From WVYX01 sp039586815 (GTDB taxonomy: Bacteria > Gemmatimonadota > Gemmatimonadetes > Gemmatimonadales > GWC2-71-9): a stretch of DNA of 64,000 bases. The stretch lies in the NCBI GenBank assembly GCA_039586815.1, contig JBDHJR010000013.1, positions 194,264 to 258,263 of the forward strand, written 5' to 3'. Made by a program: the position numbers and the translations under genes. Below, piece after piece: positions 52,287 through 61,348 of the stretch. Position 1 is the stretch's first letter. Every line of letters begins with the position of its first letter. The notes under the pieces were generated by a model, which worked only from the letters and a program-made list of their open reading frames with translations, had not been told where the DNA came from and ran no database searches.

Positions 52287-53345
52287 GTGCGCGGTCTTAT
52301 CGCCAATCTTGCCATGGCAGCAACGCTAGCGGCGCTTGCCGCTACGGCCACCGCCCAGGAGCGGGGGGCCTTCAGCGTGGGGCCGATCGTGGCTCAGTCC
52401 GGCCAGCAGGCGTCTGGTTACCTCGAGGTCGCCGCGGGCGTCGACGCGGGGACTCGCGTTCCCGTGACGGTGCTGCACGGTGCCGCGCCCGGGCCCGTAC
52501 TTGCGCTCATCGCCGGCACGCACGGCTACGAGTATCCGCCGATCACGGCGCTGCAGCAGGTGCGCCGCAAGCTCGATCCCGCGGGACTCTCCGGCACCGT
52601 CATCATGGTGCACGTTGCGAACATGCCCTCATTCCTCGGAAGGACCATTTACTACAGTCCCGTGGATGGAAAGAACCTGAACCGGGTCTACCCCGGCAGC
52701 GGCGACGGAACGGTGAGCGAGCGGATCGCGCACGCCATCACGACGAACGTCATCGACCAGGCCGACTTTGTGATCGACCTGCACTGCGGAGACGGGAACG
52801 AAGCGCTGAGGCCCTACACCTATTGGATGGTGACCGGCAACGCGGCGCTCGATTCGGCTTCGAAGCAGCTGGCTGTTGCCTTTGGGCTGGACCACATAGT
52901 GATTGACCGCGGCCGTCCGGCCGACGCCGGTGCCTCGGTTTATACCGCGAACACCGCACTGACGCGAGGCAAGCCGGCAATCACGACCGAGACGGGGCAG
53001 CTTGGGTCGAACGACCAGGAGTGGGTCGACATTGCCGCGCAGGGTGTGTGGAACCTCCTGCGGCACCTGGACATGATGCCGGGCGACGTGAAGGGCCCCG
53101 GGGCCATCGTGTGGCTCGACCGCTACGAGGTGTTGCGCAGCCCGGTGACCGGCATCTTCCGGCCCGCCGTGCGTGACGGATACGCTGTGGCCGAGGGTGG
53201 GCTCATCGGCACCCTGGTGGACTTCTTCGGCGAGCAGATCGAGGAGGTCCGGGCCCCCTTCGCCGGCATCGTGAACTACGTGGTGGCCACGCCGCCGGTG
53301 AGCGAGGGTGAGCCGCTCGGGATGGTGAGCCGGGTGAAGCAGTAG
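52287..53345 (+). CDS. Exported succinylglutamate desuccinylase/aspartoacylase-like metallohydrolase
   Basis: 352 residues from GTG 52287, chosen because CGGAGGG lies seven bases upstream and the signal peptide (about 1-24, ends ATAQE) then sits at the N-terminus. The M14-like AstE/AspA core shows GTHGYEYPP (His and Glu ligands) and DLHCGDGNE (third ligand His). C-terminal beta domain with PVTGIFRPAVRDG and PFAGIVNYVVATPPV, lipoyl-like as in this family. Cytoplasmic family members split N-acyl amino acids; the exported location here points to amide hydrolysis outside the cell. The substrate is unknown. Confidence 0.88.
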   Translation: MRGLIANLAMAATLAALAATATAQERGAFSVGPIVAQSGQQASGYLEVAAGVDAGTRVPVTVLHGAAPGPVLALIAGTHGYEYPPITALQQVRRKLDPAGLSGTVIMVHVANMPSFLGRTIYYSPVDGKNLNRVYPGSGDGTVSERIAHAITTNVIDQADFVIDLHCGDGNEALRPYTYWMVTGNAALDSASKQLAVAFGLDHIVIDRGRPADAGASVYTANTALTRGKPAITTETGQLGSNDQEWVDIAAQGVWNLLRHLDMMPGDVKGPGAIVWLDRYEVLRSPVTGIFRPAVRDGYAVAEGGLIGTLVDFFGEQIEEVRAPFAGIVNYVVATPPVSEGEPLGMVSRVKQ

Positions 53346-53448
53346 GAGGATCGCAGCCGGCCAAGTCTGGCCAGTGGGTCAGAGTGGAGGGGGAGCAGAC
53401 GACGCACCCCAGGTGTACTCGTGGGTGAAGACACATGGGGAGGACCAC

Positions 53449-53856
53449 ATGAAGCGTTTCAGTCTGCTCACCCTGGCCGCAGCGGTTGCGGCTCTGGGCA
53501 CCCTCGGTTGCGACGACCCCGCGGGTCAATGCGTGTGCACCGAGGAGTTCCGGACGTATCTCGTCACCGTCATCGACGACGCCGGCGCTCCGGTCTCGGA
53601 CGTCGCCATCACCCGTACCAATCTGCGCACCGGAGGGGTGTTCGAGCCCACGTGGCTCGGGATGCCCGTGCCGGGCACCTACCTGGTAGCGGATGACGGC
53701 CTGCTCGACGAGTTCTCGAGCGAGGGTGACCTCGTGCGGGTCACCGGCGAGAAGGGCGGTGCCACGTTCGAGGCCCAGTTCGAGTTCGCCGTGCCCGATC
53801 CCTGCCGCTGCCACGTGGACAAGCTTGCCGGGCCTGACACCGTGACCATTCGGTAA
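53449..53856 (+). CDS. Small lipoprotein with Ig-like carboxypeptidase-regulatory fold
   Basis: 135 residues from ATG 53449 behind GGGGAGG. Lipobox GTLGC (about residue 21). Mature part has three close cysteines (QCVCTEEF) near the start and two more (PCRCH) near the end, likely disulphides closing a single beta-sandwich with the phrase VTVIDDAGAPVSDVAIT. Function unknown; surface ligand binding is plausible. 103 nt after the aspartoacylase-like gene. Confidence 0.75.
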   Translation: MKRFSLLTLAAAVAALGTLGCDDPAGQCVCTEEFRTYLVTVIDDAGAPVSDVAITRTNLRTGGVFEPTWLGMPVPGTYLVADDGLLDEFSSEGDLVRVTGEKGGATFEAQFEFAVPDPCRCHVDKLAGPDTVTIR

Positions 53857-53899
53857 GCGGGACCAAGTCGGGAGCCTCGGGACGGGCGCAGTCCGGTCG

Positions 53900-54769
53900 T
53901 CAGCGAGGAGTAGATGCCGTCCCGAGGTTCCGGCTGCGCCCTCCACGCCACAGGTCCACCCACATCGCCACCGGCCCCACGAGGAACAGTGCCAGAATGG
54001 GTGGCGCCGGGTAGAGCGGGCGCAGCAGCCCCACCTGGTAGTCGCCCGCGATGCGGATGAGCGCCTCGACGACCGCGACCAGGGAGGCCACCAGGACTCG
54101 CCCCCGGCGCGTACGTACCGTGGTGCGCGGGTCGGTGACCATGAAGAAGATGAACAGCTGGTACATCGGTCCGGTGATTGGAGCGATCTCGGCGAGCAGC
54201 GGGCCGCCCACCAGTGCCGTGCGGACTGCCGCCAACAACAGGAAGCTCACCACGTACGTGAGGGTGACGTGGAGCATCCGGGCGCGCCACACGACCAGCA
54301 GGCCGACGGCCCAGATGACTGCATTCGTCGCGAGGTCATTTCCCCACTGGTGACTCAGGATCGCAACGGTTCCAGGTGCCAATAGCAGCAGTGCGCTGAT
54401 CGCGAAGTTGCTGGGGTTGAACAGGTGGCGATCGCGGTAGACGAGCACGTACTTGGAGCTGATGGCCAGCACGCCGCCTAGCGCAAATGGCCAGAGGAGG
54501 CCGGCCTGCGGCTTGAGCAGCAGGGAGAGACTGATCCCGCTGACGTACGCGCTCGCCAGGTTGACGAAGCGGCCGCGCACCACGCGTGAGCACATCGCCT
54601 CGGTCACGACGCAGGCGGCGAGGGCTGCGGCCAGCCGGTCGTACCCTCCCAGGATGGCGTAGCGCCACTCGCCGACCACGAGGATCAGCGTGATGAGGAA
54701 GACTATGAGGTAGCGCGGGTGAATGGTGTTGAGCCTCGCCCACGGGGCCCGCAGCGTCGCCTCGGTCAT
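53900..54769 (-). CDS. NqrB/RnfD-like membrane protein, orphan
   Basis: 289 residues with about eight membrane helices. Shares the NQR2/RnfD/RnfE signature: LKPQAGLLWPFALGG, YVLVYRDRHLFNPSNFAISAL, FIFFMVTDPRTTVRTRRGR. The covalent-FMN Thr motif (S-G-A-T) of NqrB and RnfD is not visible. No other Rnf or Nqr subunits are present, so it is a stand-alone homologue. The start ATG overlaps the stop of the upstream UnbV-domain gene (ATGA). Such pairs may form an unknown redox or transport unit at the inner membrane (inference). Confidence 0.82.
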   Translation of the reverse strand: MTEATLRAPWARLNTIHPRYLIVFLITLILVVGEWRYAILGGYDRLAAALAACVVTEAMCSRVVRGRFVNLASAYVSGISLSLLLKPQAGLLWPFALGGVLAISSKYVLVYRDRHLFNPSNFAISALLLLAPGTVAILSHQWGNDLATNAVIWAVGLLVVWRARMLHVTLTYVVSFLLLAAVRTALVGGPLLAEIAPITGPMYQLFIFFMVTDPRTTVRTRRGRVLVASLVAVVEALIRIAGDYQVGLLRPLYPAPPILALFLVGPVAMWVDLWRGGRSRNLGTASTPR

Positions 54770-56532
54770 GGCAGCGGTCGCACCGGCTCGGTCACGACGT
54801 GGAGCCGGTCCACTTGTGGCCCCTCGAGCCGCTGCACTTCACCCGACGGCCACCGGATCTCCACTTCCTCGACGAGCGTGTGCGTGCCGAGCCCGAAGTG
54901 CAGGCGGCGGTCATTCTGGCTGGCGAAGCCCATCCCCCCCGCCACCACGCGGCGCTGCCGCCTCCCCCCGAACGCGACGACGACCTCGGCGCCGATGGCG
55001 CTGCGGTTGCTGCGGGAACCGACGAGCTGCAACGCGATCCAGTGATTGCCGGGCGCGACGGTGTTGCGGTACACCAGGGCCGGTGCACTCTGATTCGCCA
55101 CCACAACGTCAAGTACGCCACGGTTGAACAGGTCGGCGAAGGCAACGGCACGGCCGTCGTAGCGATCGGTCACCCCCACCACATCGGCCACATCCGTCAG
55201 CTGTCCTTCCCGATTCAGCAGGACCCGTGACCGCTCGTACCCCGACAGGCTAGCCGTACCGATGGGTGGCCAGGTCGCCGCGTCCTCGAAGACGGCGCCC
55301 GTCGCGCCCGCCACCTTGGACATGCCGTACCAGTAATCCCGGTCGGGATCCGCAGAGATGAAGCCGTTGGCCACATAGAGGTCCATCCAACCGTCGTTGT
55401 TGAGGTCACCGAACTGCGCGCCCCACGCCCATCCGGCGTCGGCCACCACGCCGCGCGCGACCTCGCGGAACCGGCGGGTCTCCTCCAGGTAGTTGAGGCG
55501 CAGGTTGTTGCCCTGGAACAGGTAGCCACGCTCCGAGATGTTGGTCACGAACACGTCGTGCCGGCCGCGGTTCAGGACGTCGCCCAGCGAGACCGACATC
55601 CCGCTCTTCGAATCGGTGTCGAGGCCGGCGAAGCTCAGTGTGAAGCGACGCCCTTCCTGGTTCTCGTACAGCTCCTCGGGACCGTAGTCGTTGGCCAGGT
55701 AGAGGTCGGGCCATCCATCATCGTTGAAGTCTGCCGCCGCCACGGCCATGGTCCAACGGGTGCTCCCCACGCCCAGCGAGTCCGTCACGTCCGCGAAGCG
55801 CCCGTCGCCGAGGTTGCGGAACAGCACGTTGGCTCCGCCGTTGCCGGCGAACTCGAAGCTGTTCTGCATGATGCGCGTCGTGCGCAGGTGCCACAGGTCG
55901 ATATCGGCGCGGAAGTACCCGGCCACGTAGAGGTCGAGCAGCCCGTCCCGGTCGTAGTCGAACCACACGGCACCGTTCGCGTTCATCCAACGCCGCAGCC
56001 CCGCCGCCTCGGTCACGTCCTCGAAGGAGAGCTCTCCCTTGTTTCTCAGAAGCTGGAGATACCCGTACTTGTACACCAGCAGGTCTTCCAGCCCGTCGTT
56101 GTCGTAATCCCCCCACACTGCGCCCATCGACACGCCCTCACCCTCACGATTCAGATCGGCGACGCCGGCTGCGGGCGCGACGTCGTGGAACGTCCCGTCC
56201 CCCCGATTCACGTAGAGCGCGTTGTCGTGGCCGAAGCGACTCGACGTGAAGTAGAGATCGCTCCACCCGTCGTCGTTCACGTCGGTGACCGAAACCGATG
56301 CGCCGAGCGCGGCGATATGGGGTGCGATATTGTCGAGCCTGGGATCCAGCGCGGGAGCGCGGTGGGTGAACGCGATGCCGAGCTCGGGGGCCACCGACCG
56401 AAGGCGGAAGCCCGCTACTTCCAAACCGGCACGCAACGTCGACTCGGCCCGCCGTCCCAGCAACGGGACGGCAGCGAGCGTTCCCGCGAAGACGACGGCG
56501 ACGACGAAGCGGCCAGCCGACCGGTAGTGCAT
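54766..56532 (-). CDS. CRTAC1/UnbV-type protein with FG-GAP repeats
   Basis: 588 residues from ATG 56532, where a hydrophobic anchor begins (RFVVAVVFAGTLAAVPLL); longer starts at 56673 and 56736 exist but run into the divergent GPP34 gene. Seven FG-GAP/VCBS blades with Ca2+-binding D-x-N/D-x-D-G-x-x-D loops (DVNDDGWSDLY, DYDNDGLEDLL, DLNNDGWMDLY) form an integrin-like propeller (about 45-480). The C-terminal ASPIC/UnbV domain is complete (GNHWIALQLVGSRSNRSAIG, VEEVEIRWPSG). Membrane-anchored, facing outside. Coupled by ATGA to an NqrB/RnfD-like gene. Confidence 0.9.
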   Translation of the reverse strand: MHYRSAGRFVVAVVFAGTLAAVPLLGRRAESTLRAGLEVAGFRLRSVAPELGIAFTHRAPALDPRLDNIAPHIAALGASVSVTDVNDDGWSDLYFTSSRFGHDNALYVNRGDGTFHDVAPAAGVADLNREGEGVSMGAVWGDYDNDGLEDLLVYKYGYLQLLRNKGELSFEDVTEAAGLRRWMNANGAVWFDYDRDGLLDLYVAGYFRADIDLWHLRTTRIMQNSFEFAGNGGANVLFRNLGDGRFADVTDSLGVGSTRWTMAVAAADFNDDGWPDLYLANDYGPEELYENQEGRRFTLSFAGLDTDSKSGMSVSLGDVLNRGRHDVFVTNISERGYLFQGNNLRLNYLEETRRFREVARGVVADAGWAWGAQFGDLNNDGWMDLYVANGFISADPDRDYWYGMSKVAGATGAVFEDAATWPPIGTASLSGYERSRVLLNREGQLTDVADVVGVTDRYDGRAVAFADLFNRGVLDVVVANQSAPALVYRNTVAPGNHWIALQLVGSRSNRSAIGAEVVVAFGGRRQRRVVAGGMGFASQNDRRLHFGLGTHTLVEEVEIRWPSGEVQRLEGPQVDRLHVVTEPVRPLP

Positions 56533-56734
56533 CAGCGCTGCAATCCTGCGCGTTCGAGTGCGAAGACGAAGCAGCACCCTGACCGCGGTCGGGGTGCCCG
56601 CCCACCATTGCTGCAATATCGAAGCGCCCCCGACGTGGAGCAAGGCGAGATCGCGGCGGGGTGGCGCCGCCATAGGCTGAGACTTCGAGCGCCGGGCTAC
56701 CGGCACCCTCCCGAGGCGGCTAAGTTGGGAGCCC

Positions 56735-57427
56735 ATGTCGCACCGCCACCTGTTTCTGTACGAGGAGATCCTGCTGCTTGCGCTGCGGGACAAGGAGGGG
56801 ACGATCGTGGGCGGCACGCACTACTCGCACGCACTGGGTGGGGCCCTCCTTGCTGAGTTATTGCTCCAGAAGCGGATCAAGATCGACGAGTCCAGGCGCA
56901 AGAAGCTTGTCGCTTTGGCGAGCTCGAAGCGGGTCGGCGAGCCCTTGCTCGACGAGTGCCTGGAGAAGGTCAAGACCGCCAAACGACGGGCATCAGTGCA
57001 GACCTGGGTGGGACGCTTCGCGGGACTCAAGCACTTGAGGCACCGGGTCGCGTTGGGCCTGTGCGAGCGTGGGATTCTCAAGGCGGATGAAGATACCGTG
57101 CTGCTCATCTTCAAGCGCAAGACGTATCCGGAGGTCGATCCAGAGCCGGAGCGCGAGCTGATCGAGCGGTTGCGCCAGGCGATCTTCACCTATACCCGGG
57201 AGCTAGATCCGCGGACCGTGGTGCTCGTGGCCCTGGCGCACAGCGCGGGCATCCTGAAGGTCGTGTTCGACAAGAAGAAACTGAAGGGTCGCAGGAAACG
57301 CCTCGAGCAGATCGCCAAGGGAGACGTGGTGGGAGAGGCGACGCGCGAGGCGATCCAGGCCATGCAGGCGGCCGTGGTCGTGGCCGCCGTGGTGCCAGCG
57401 GTCGTCGCCGCGACTGCCTCGCACTAG
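56735..57427 (+). CDS. GPP34 (Golgi phosphoprotein 3)-family bacterial protein
   Basis: 230 residues. The GPP34 fold signature is clear: LFLYEEILLLALRDKEGT at the start, GGALLAELLLQKRI, and the helical hairpin and basic beta-hairpin in the middle and C-terminal parts. Eukaryotic relatives bind phosphatidylinositol 4-phosphate on Golgi membranes; bacterial ones are peripheral-membrane proteins without known lipid. The C-terminus ends in a hydrophobic helix (AVVVAAVVPAVVAAT), which could insert in the membrane. GGGAG before the ATG. Followed 86 nt later by tRNA-Pro. Confidence 0.9.
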   Translation: MSHRHLFLYEEILLLALRDKEGTIVGGTHYSHALGGALLAELLLQKRIKIDESRRKKLVALASSKRVGEPLLDECLEKVKTAKRRASVQTWVGRFAGLKHLRHRVALGLCERGILKADEDTVLLIFKRKTYPEVDPEPERELIERLRQAIFTYTRELDPRTVVLVALAHSAGILKVVFDKKKLKGRRKRLEQIAKGDVVGEATREAIQAMQAAVVVAAVVPAVVAATASH

Positions 57428-57513
57428 GCCGCGCGGACCCGCCGACGCACCATCTGCACCCGGACCGACAGCCGTGGCGTCAACGGCCGCAAGTCGTTAA
57501 GGTTGAAACACAT

Positions 57514-57587
57514 CGGGACGTAGCGCAGTCCGGTAGCGCACCTGAATGGGGTTCAGGGGGTCGCGGGTTCAAATCCCGCCGTCCCGA
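57514..57587 (+). tRNA. tRNA-Pro (GGG)
   Basis: Acceptor CGGGACG (57514-57520) pairs with CGTCCCG (57580-57586). Anticodon GGG at 57548-57550 within loop ATGGGGT, closed by CCTGA/TCAGG. T-loop GGGTTCAAATCCC. CCA not encoded. Confidence 0.97.
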
Positions 57588-57622
57588 TTGCTGTAAGTCA
57601 CGACTTCACTTAGCGTTACAAG

Positions 57623-57645
57623 ACGGCCATTCCTTGAATGGCCGT
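57623..57645 (+). terminator. Intrinsic terminator after tRNA-Pro
   Basis: Stem ACGGCCATTC / GAATGGCCGT with loop CTT, then TCGTTTTT: the only hairpin here with a genuine T-run. Confidence 0.88.
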
Positions 57646-57662
57646 TCGTTTTTCGCCCCTGT

Positions 57663-57680
57663 GTGCCAATATGGTGCCAA
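57663..57680. repeat. Two direct GTGCCAA repeats, possible integrase arm site
   Basis: GTGCCAA at 57663-57669 and 57674-57680, period 11 bp (one helical turn), 76 nt after the tRNA-Pro end. Integrase arm-type sites have such spacing; identity is speculative. Confidence 0.3.
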
Positions 57681-57717
57681 ATGCGGTTGAGGCCTGCGGC
57701 CAGATTGCACATCATAA

Positions 57718-58272
57718 ATGTGTATGCCTGATCAGACGACGCTGGTGGAGAATCACCGGCGGTTCCGCTCGTTTCTTGAGCTTAGGGTGGAGAATGCCTC
57801 CGATGCGGAAGACATCCTCCAAACAGCATTCCTCAGAAGTGTGGAAAAGGGCGACACGATTCGCGAGCAGGAGAGCGTGGTCGCCTGGTTCTATCGTCTG
57901 CTGCGCAACGCGATCGTGGACCACTATCGACATCGCGGAGCCGAGGGACGCGCACTCCAGCGCGCTGCGGGTTTCGCCCACGACGTCGACGCACCTGTGC
58001 CGGAGGTCGAACAAGCGATCTGTCAGTGCATACACGACGTGCTCCCCACACTTTCCCACGACTACGCCACGCTGTTGAAGCGCGTCGACTTGGAAGGCGC
58101 GAGCATCGCCGAGGTCGCAGCCGAGACCGGCCTGACCCCAAACAACGTGAGGGTGAGACTCCACCGCGCCCGTCAGGCCCTTCGCGCCCAACTCGAGCGC
58201 ACGTGTGGTAGCTGTACCGAGCACGCGTGTCTCGACTGCACCTGCCATCGCTCAGGCCACCAGCCGCACTAG
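57718..58272 (+). CDS. CorE-like (ECF44-type) metal-responsive ECF sigma factor
   Basis: 184 residues: region 2 at about 10-75 (DAEDILQTAFLRSV, VVAWFYRLLRNAIVDHYR) and region 4 at about 105-160 (LTPNNVRVRLHRARQAL). Two metal-site features of CorE-like sigmas are present: a C-x-C in the linker (C102-Q-C104) and a cysteine-rich C-terminal tail with C163, C166, H169, C171, C174, C176 and H177. In that family the metal binds these residues and switches the sigma factor itself, with no anti-sigma protein; copper is the known CorE signal and cadmium/zinc the CorE2 signal. No anti-sigma gene is adjacent. ATG 57718 or 57724 is the start. The downstream pump and ATPase genes are likely targets. Confidence 0.88.
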   Translation: MCMPDQTTLVENHRRFRSFLELRVENASDAEDILQTAFLRSVEKGDTIREQESVVAWFYRLLRNAIVDHYRHRGAEGRALQRAAGFAHDVDAPVPEVEQAICQCIHDVLPTLSHDYATLLKRVDLEGASIAEVAAETGLTPNNVRVRLHRARQALRAQLERTCGSCTEHACLDCTCHRSGHQPH

Positions 58273-58332
58273 CCTGCTCATTCCAACACGCGAGTTGTAA
58301 TTACCGGGGCCGTCATCCGTCTGCCTGGGTGA

Positions 58333-58351
58333 GTCGGGCACCTGGCCCGAC
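58333..58351 (+). other. Small hairpin in the leader of the RND gene
   Basis: GTCGGGC / GCCCGAC with loop ACCTG between the sigma-factor stop and the pump start (115-nt gap). Too weak to be called a terminator; could slow read-through. Confidence 0.3.
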
Positions 58352-58387
58352 CCGCCTGAACGAAATCCCGGAGACGGGAGGCGTACG

Positions 58388-61348
58388 ATGGCCGTGAGCG
58401 GCAACACCCCCCCTGAGCGCGGTCGAGGACCGGGTTCCCGGTTCGCGGAAGCGATTGTTCGGGGTCGCCGTATCGTCGTATTGCTCACGCTGGCGCTCAC
58501 GGTCGCGGCTGTACCGGGAGCGCTGCGACTGCGTGTCAACGCGGATTTCGTCACCTATCTCAGCGCCGACAACCCTGTCGTCCGAGCCTATCACTACGTC
58601 GCCAAGGTGTTCGGCGGGAACGAGACGGGCGTGGTGCTGCTCACGGCACCGGACGTCTATCGTCCCGACGTGCTGGCGCTCATCGATTCCCTGACCGTAG
58701 CGTATGAATCCATCGACGGCGTCGCCTACGCCACGAGCCTCGCCAACACGCTCGACTTCGCGGCAACCGAGTGGGGCGTCGAGGTCGGGCGGCTGATTCG
58801 CCGCGGCGCGATTCCGACGGCGCCAAGTGAGTTGGACGCGCTCCGGCAGCGCATCAGCGTCAACCCCCGCCTCGTGGGCAACCTGGTCAGCCCGGACGGC
58901 ACCGTGGCTGCCATCCAGTTGCGTCTGGCGACCGATACGGCCGCGGGGCAGGTCGCCACGCTCGGCACGGTCGAGCGGGTCATCCAGACCACGGCGGATC
59001 TGGTCGACGGTCCGATGCGCGCGACGCCAGTCGCCGCCCACTTCGGGGGCATGCCGTTCCTGATGTATCAGATCGCCCTCCAGATCACGGAGAACATGGT
59101 GCTGCTGGTACCCCTCATCGTGACGCTCCTCGTCGTCGTGCTGTACGTCGGCCTGCGTCACTGGTCGGGGGTCCTCTATCCCCTCCTCGTCGTGGTGGTC
59201 AGCTCGGTGGTGGTGCTGGGCGTGATGGGGCTGCTCGGGTTGTCGATCGATCTGCTGTCGGGGCTCGTGCCCATCGTGCTGATCGTGTTGGGGAGTGCCG
59301 ACGGTATTCACTTCATGAAGCGGTACCATGAACGCCGCGGACAGGGTGAGGCGGCGGATGCCGCGGCGGCCGCGACCTACCGTGAGATCCGGACACCGCT
59401 CGTGCTCACGACGATCACGACGATGATCGCTTTCGGGAGCCTCGCGATCTCCGATGTCGCCATCATTCGACAGTTCGGTCTGTTGACCGCGCTGGGACTG
59501 CTGGCGGCGCTGGTGGTCACGCTCACTCTGCTGCCGGCGCTCGCCGCATTCGGGGTGGGCGCGCCGCGACCCGAGCGAACCGCAGGACGCAGCACACTGA
59601 TGGGCGGCATCAGCCGCTTGGTCACGCGCGCGCCGGGCCGAGTCCTCGCCATGGGGGGGGTCGGCGTCGCGATCGTCGGATTGGGCAGCGTGCTCATCGT
59701 GAAGTCGGTGGACTGGACGCTCTGCCTCCAGCAGGGGAGCCCACCGCACCGCGCCGAACTGCTCCTCCGAGACAAGCTCGGCGGTTCGCTCCCGGTCCAG
59801 CTGCTGGCCCGGGGCGACGTGTTGGATCCCGCGGTGCTCGTGAGCATGCGGCGGTTGGAGCGACGGATGGAGGCGCTGACCACGGTGAGCCAGAGCCAGT
59901 CCGTGGCGGGACTCCTGGCAGAGATGAACGCGGCGCTCAACGGGCGGTACGCAGTGCCCGAGACCGTTGCCGGCGTCGCGAATCTCTGGTTCCTCGTCGA
60001 GGACGAGCCGGCGGTTGGGCAGTTGGTCGTACCCGGTGCGCCGGGGAAAGCGCTCGTGCACGCGCGGGTCGCCGACTGGGAGACCCGCTCGATCCGTGAC
60101 GCCGTCTCGGGGATCGACGCGTGGCTGGACGAGCACCGGATGATGTTCGCGCTCGACGAGCGAACGGTGGATGACGTGATGGCTGCCCGGGTGCGGCAGG
60201 CCAAGATCGAGCAGCTCGCAACGGAGTTGGCCTGGGAATTCACCGGTCGTGGCGCCGCCGCGCCGGCATCGACCGGGGAGGTCGCTCGGCGCTTCGTCGA
60301 GTGGCAGCCGGATTCCACCGCACGATCTACCGTGGAACGCGCCCTCGGCGACTACCTCGTGAGCGAAGAGGTGGAGGCAGCGCTGCCACCACGTGCCGCA
60401 CGGGAGCTTGCGCAACGGTTGGCCGCCAGCGCCGGGGTACAAGGCCCAGACTCGTCCGCCGCCGCGGCAGCGATTCGCGGGGTCATGTCCCGTCTCGCAC
60501 CCCTCGACCGCGGTGCGTTGGCGTTGTCGCTCGCGCGCGTCCTCGACGAGGCGGTCGGCAGTCGACGCGTCGCCGACGCCGTGGCCGCGCTGGCCGAGGA
60601 CGCCCCGGACGTGACTCGGGACTCGGTGCTTCATCGGAACGTCCGAGGCATCCTGTGGGAAGCGCACGCTCCGCTCTTTGTGTTCGGACGCGGGGCAGCC
60701 GAGCGCTGGGGACTCGACGTGCGTGACGGGACGGGACAGGTCCCGGTGCAGTTCGCGCGTGCGGGACTCGCGTCGGTGCTCGAGCGAATGGAAGCGGAAC
60801 TGCTACCCACGCAGATCCAGAGCGTTCTGCTAACGCTTCTCATTGTCGTCCTGCTGCTCGCCGTCATTTTCCGGTCCCCGATTGCCGGCATCGTGATGGT
60901 TCTGCCGCTGACGGCAACGATCGTCGTGAACTTCGGTGCCATGGGCTACCTGTCGCTCGGACTGGATTCGTTCACCGCGATGGTGGCATCGATCGCGATT
61001 GGGCTCGGCGTCGATTACGCGATCCACTTTACCCACCGTTTTCGTCGCGAGGTCGTTCGTGGAGGCGGCAGCCGCGCTCGCGCGCTCCAGGAAACACTTC
61101 AAACGAGTGGCGTCGCCATTCTCGTGAACGCTGTCTCGGTCGGCCTGGGATTCCTCGTGCTGCTGGCGGCGACCTGCCAGCACATCCGTCGGTTCGGGGG
61201 CCTGACGTCGTTGGCCATGCTCGTGGCGGGGTCGTTCACGCTGCTCCTCCTGCCATCGCTGTATGTGCAACTCCGGCCGCGATTCGTCGAACCACGAGCA
61301 CCGGGGAGCGGGCCATCCGGTGAACGAGAACCAAGGAGGGTACCATGA
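58388..61348 (+). CDS. HAE3-type RND (MMPL) efflux pump with large periplasmic insert
   Basis: 986 residues. Twelve predicted membrane helices in the RND two-repeat order: helix 1 at about 28-48; helices 2-6 at about 230-395; helix 7 at about 420-440; helices 8-12 at about 815-970. RND motifs ADGIHFMKRYHE and VDYAIHFTHRFR lie in the two halves at matching places. The second periplasmic domain holds an extra, mostly helical segment (about residues 570-770), so the protein is longer than common HAE3 pumps. Proton-driven export of hydrophobic compounds, lipids or metal-related molecules is the family role. The stop overlaps the LolA-like start (ATGA). No membrane-fusion protein is encoded nearby. 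Confidence 0.9.
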   Translation: MAVSGNTPPERGRGPGSRFAEAIVRGRRIVVLLTLALTVAAVPGALRLRVNADFVTYLSADNPVVRAYHYVAKVFGGNETGVVLLTAPDVYRPDVLALIDSLTVAYESIDGVAYATSLANTLDFAATEWGVEVGRLIRRGAIPTAPSELDALRQRISVNPRLVGNLVSPDGTVAAIQLRLATDTAAGQVATLGTVERVIQTTADLVDGPMRATPVAAHFGGMPFLMYQIALQITENMVLLVPLIVTLLVVVLYVGLRHWSGVLYPLLVVVVSSVVVLGVMGLLGLSIDLLSGLVPIVLIVLGSADGIHFMKRYHERRGQGEAADAAAAATYREIRTPLVLTTITTMIAFGSLAISDVAIIRQFGLLTALGLLAALVVTLTLLPALAAFGVGAPRPERTAGRSTLMGGISRLVTRAPGRVLAMGGVGVAIVGLGSVLIVKSVDWTLCLQQGSPPHRAELLLRDKLGGSLPVQLLARGDVLDPAVLVSMRRLERRMEALTTVSQSQSVAGLLAEMNAALNGRYAVPETVAGVANLWFLVEDEPAVGQLVVPGAPGKALVHARVADWETRSIRDAVSGIDAWLDEHRMMFALDERTVDDVMAARVRQAKIEQLATELAWEFTGRGAAAPASTGEVARRFVEWQPDSTARSTVERALGDYLVSEEVEAALPPRAARELAQRLAASAGVQGPDSSAAAAAIRGVMSRLAPLDRGALALSLARVLDEAVGSRRVADAVAALAEDAPDVTRDSVLHRNVRGILWEAHAPLFVFGRGAAERWGLDVRDGTGQVPVQFARAGLASVLERMEAELLPTQIQSVLLTLLIVVLLLAVIFRSPIAGIVMVLPLTATIVVNFGAMGYLSLGLDSFTAMVASIAIGLGVDYAIHFTHRFRREVVRGGGSRARALQETLQTSGVAILVNAVSVGLGFLVLLAATCQHIRRFGGLTSLAMLVAGSFTLLLLPSLYVQLRPRFVEPRAPGSGPSGEREPRRVP

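Noticed and set aside
58313..60667. 784-residue minus-strand open frame
   Set aside because: Opposite the RND pump; contains low-complexity Asp/His/Gln runs from the transmembrane codons. No ribosome site.
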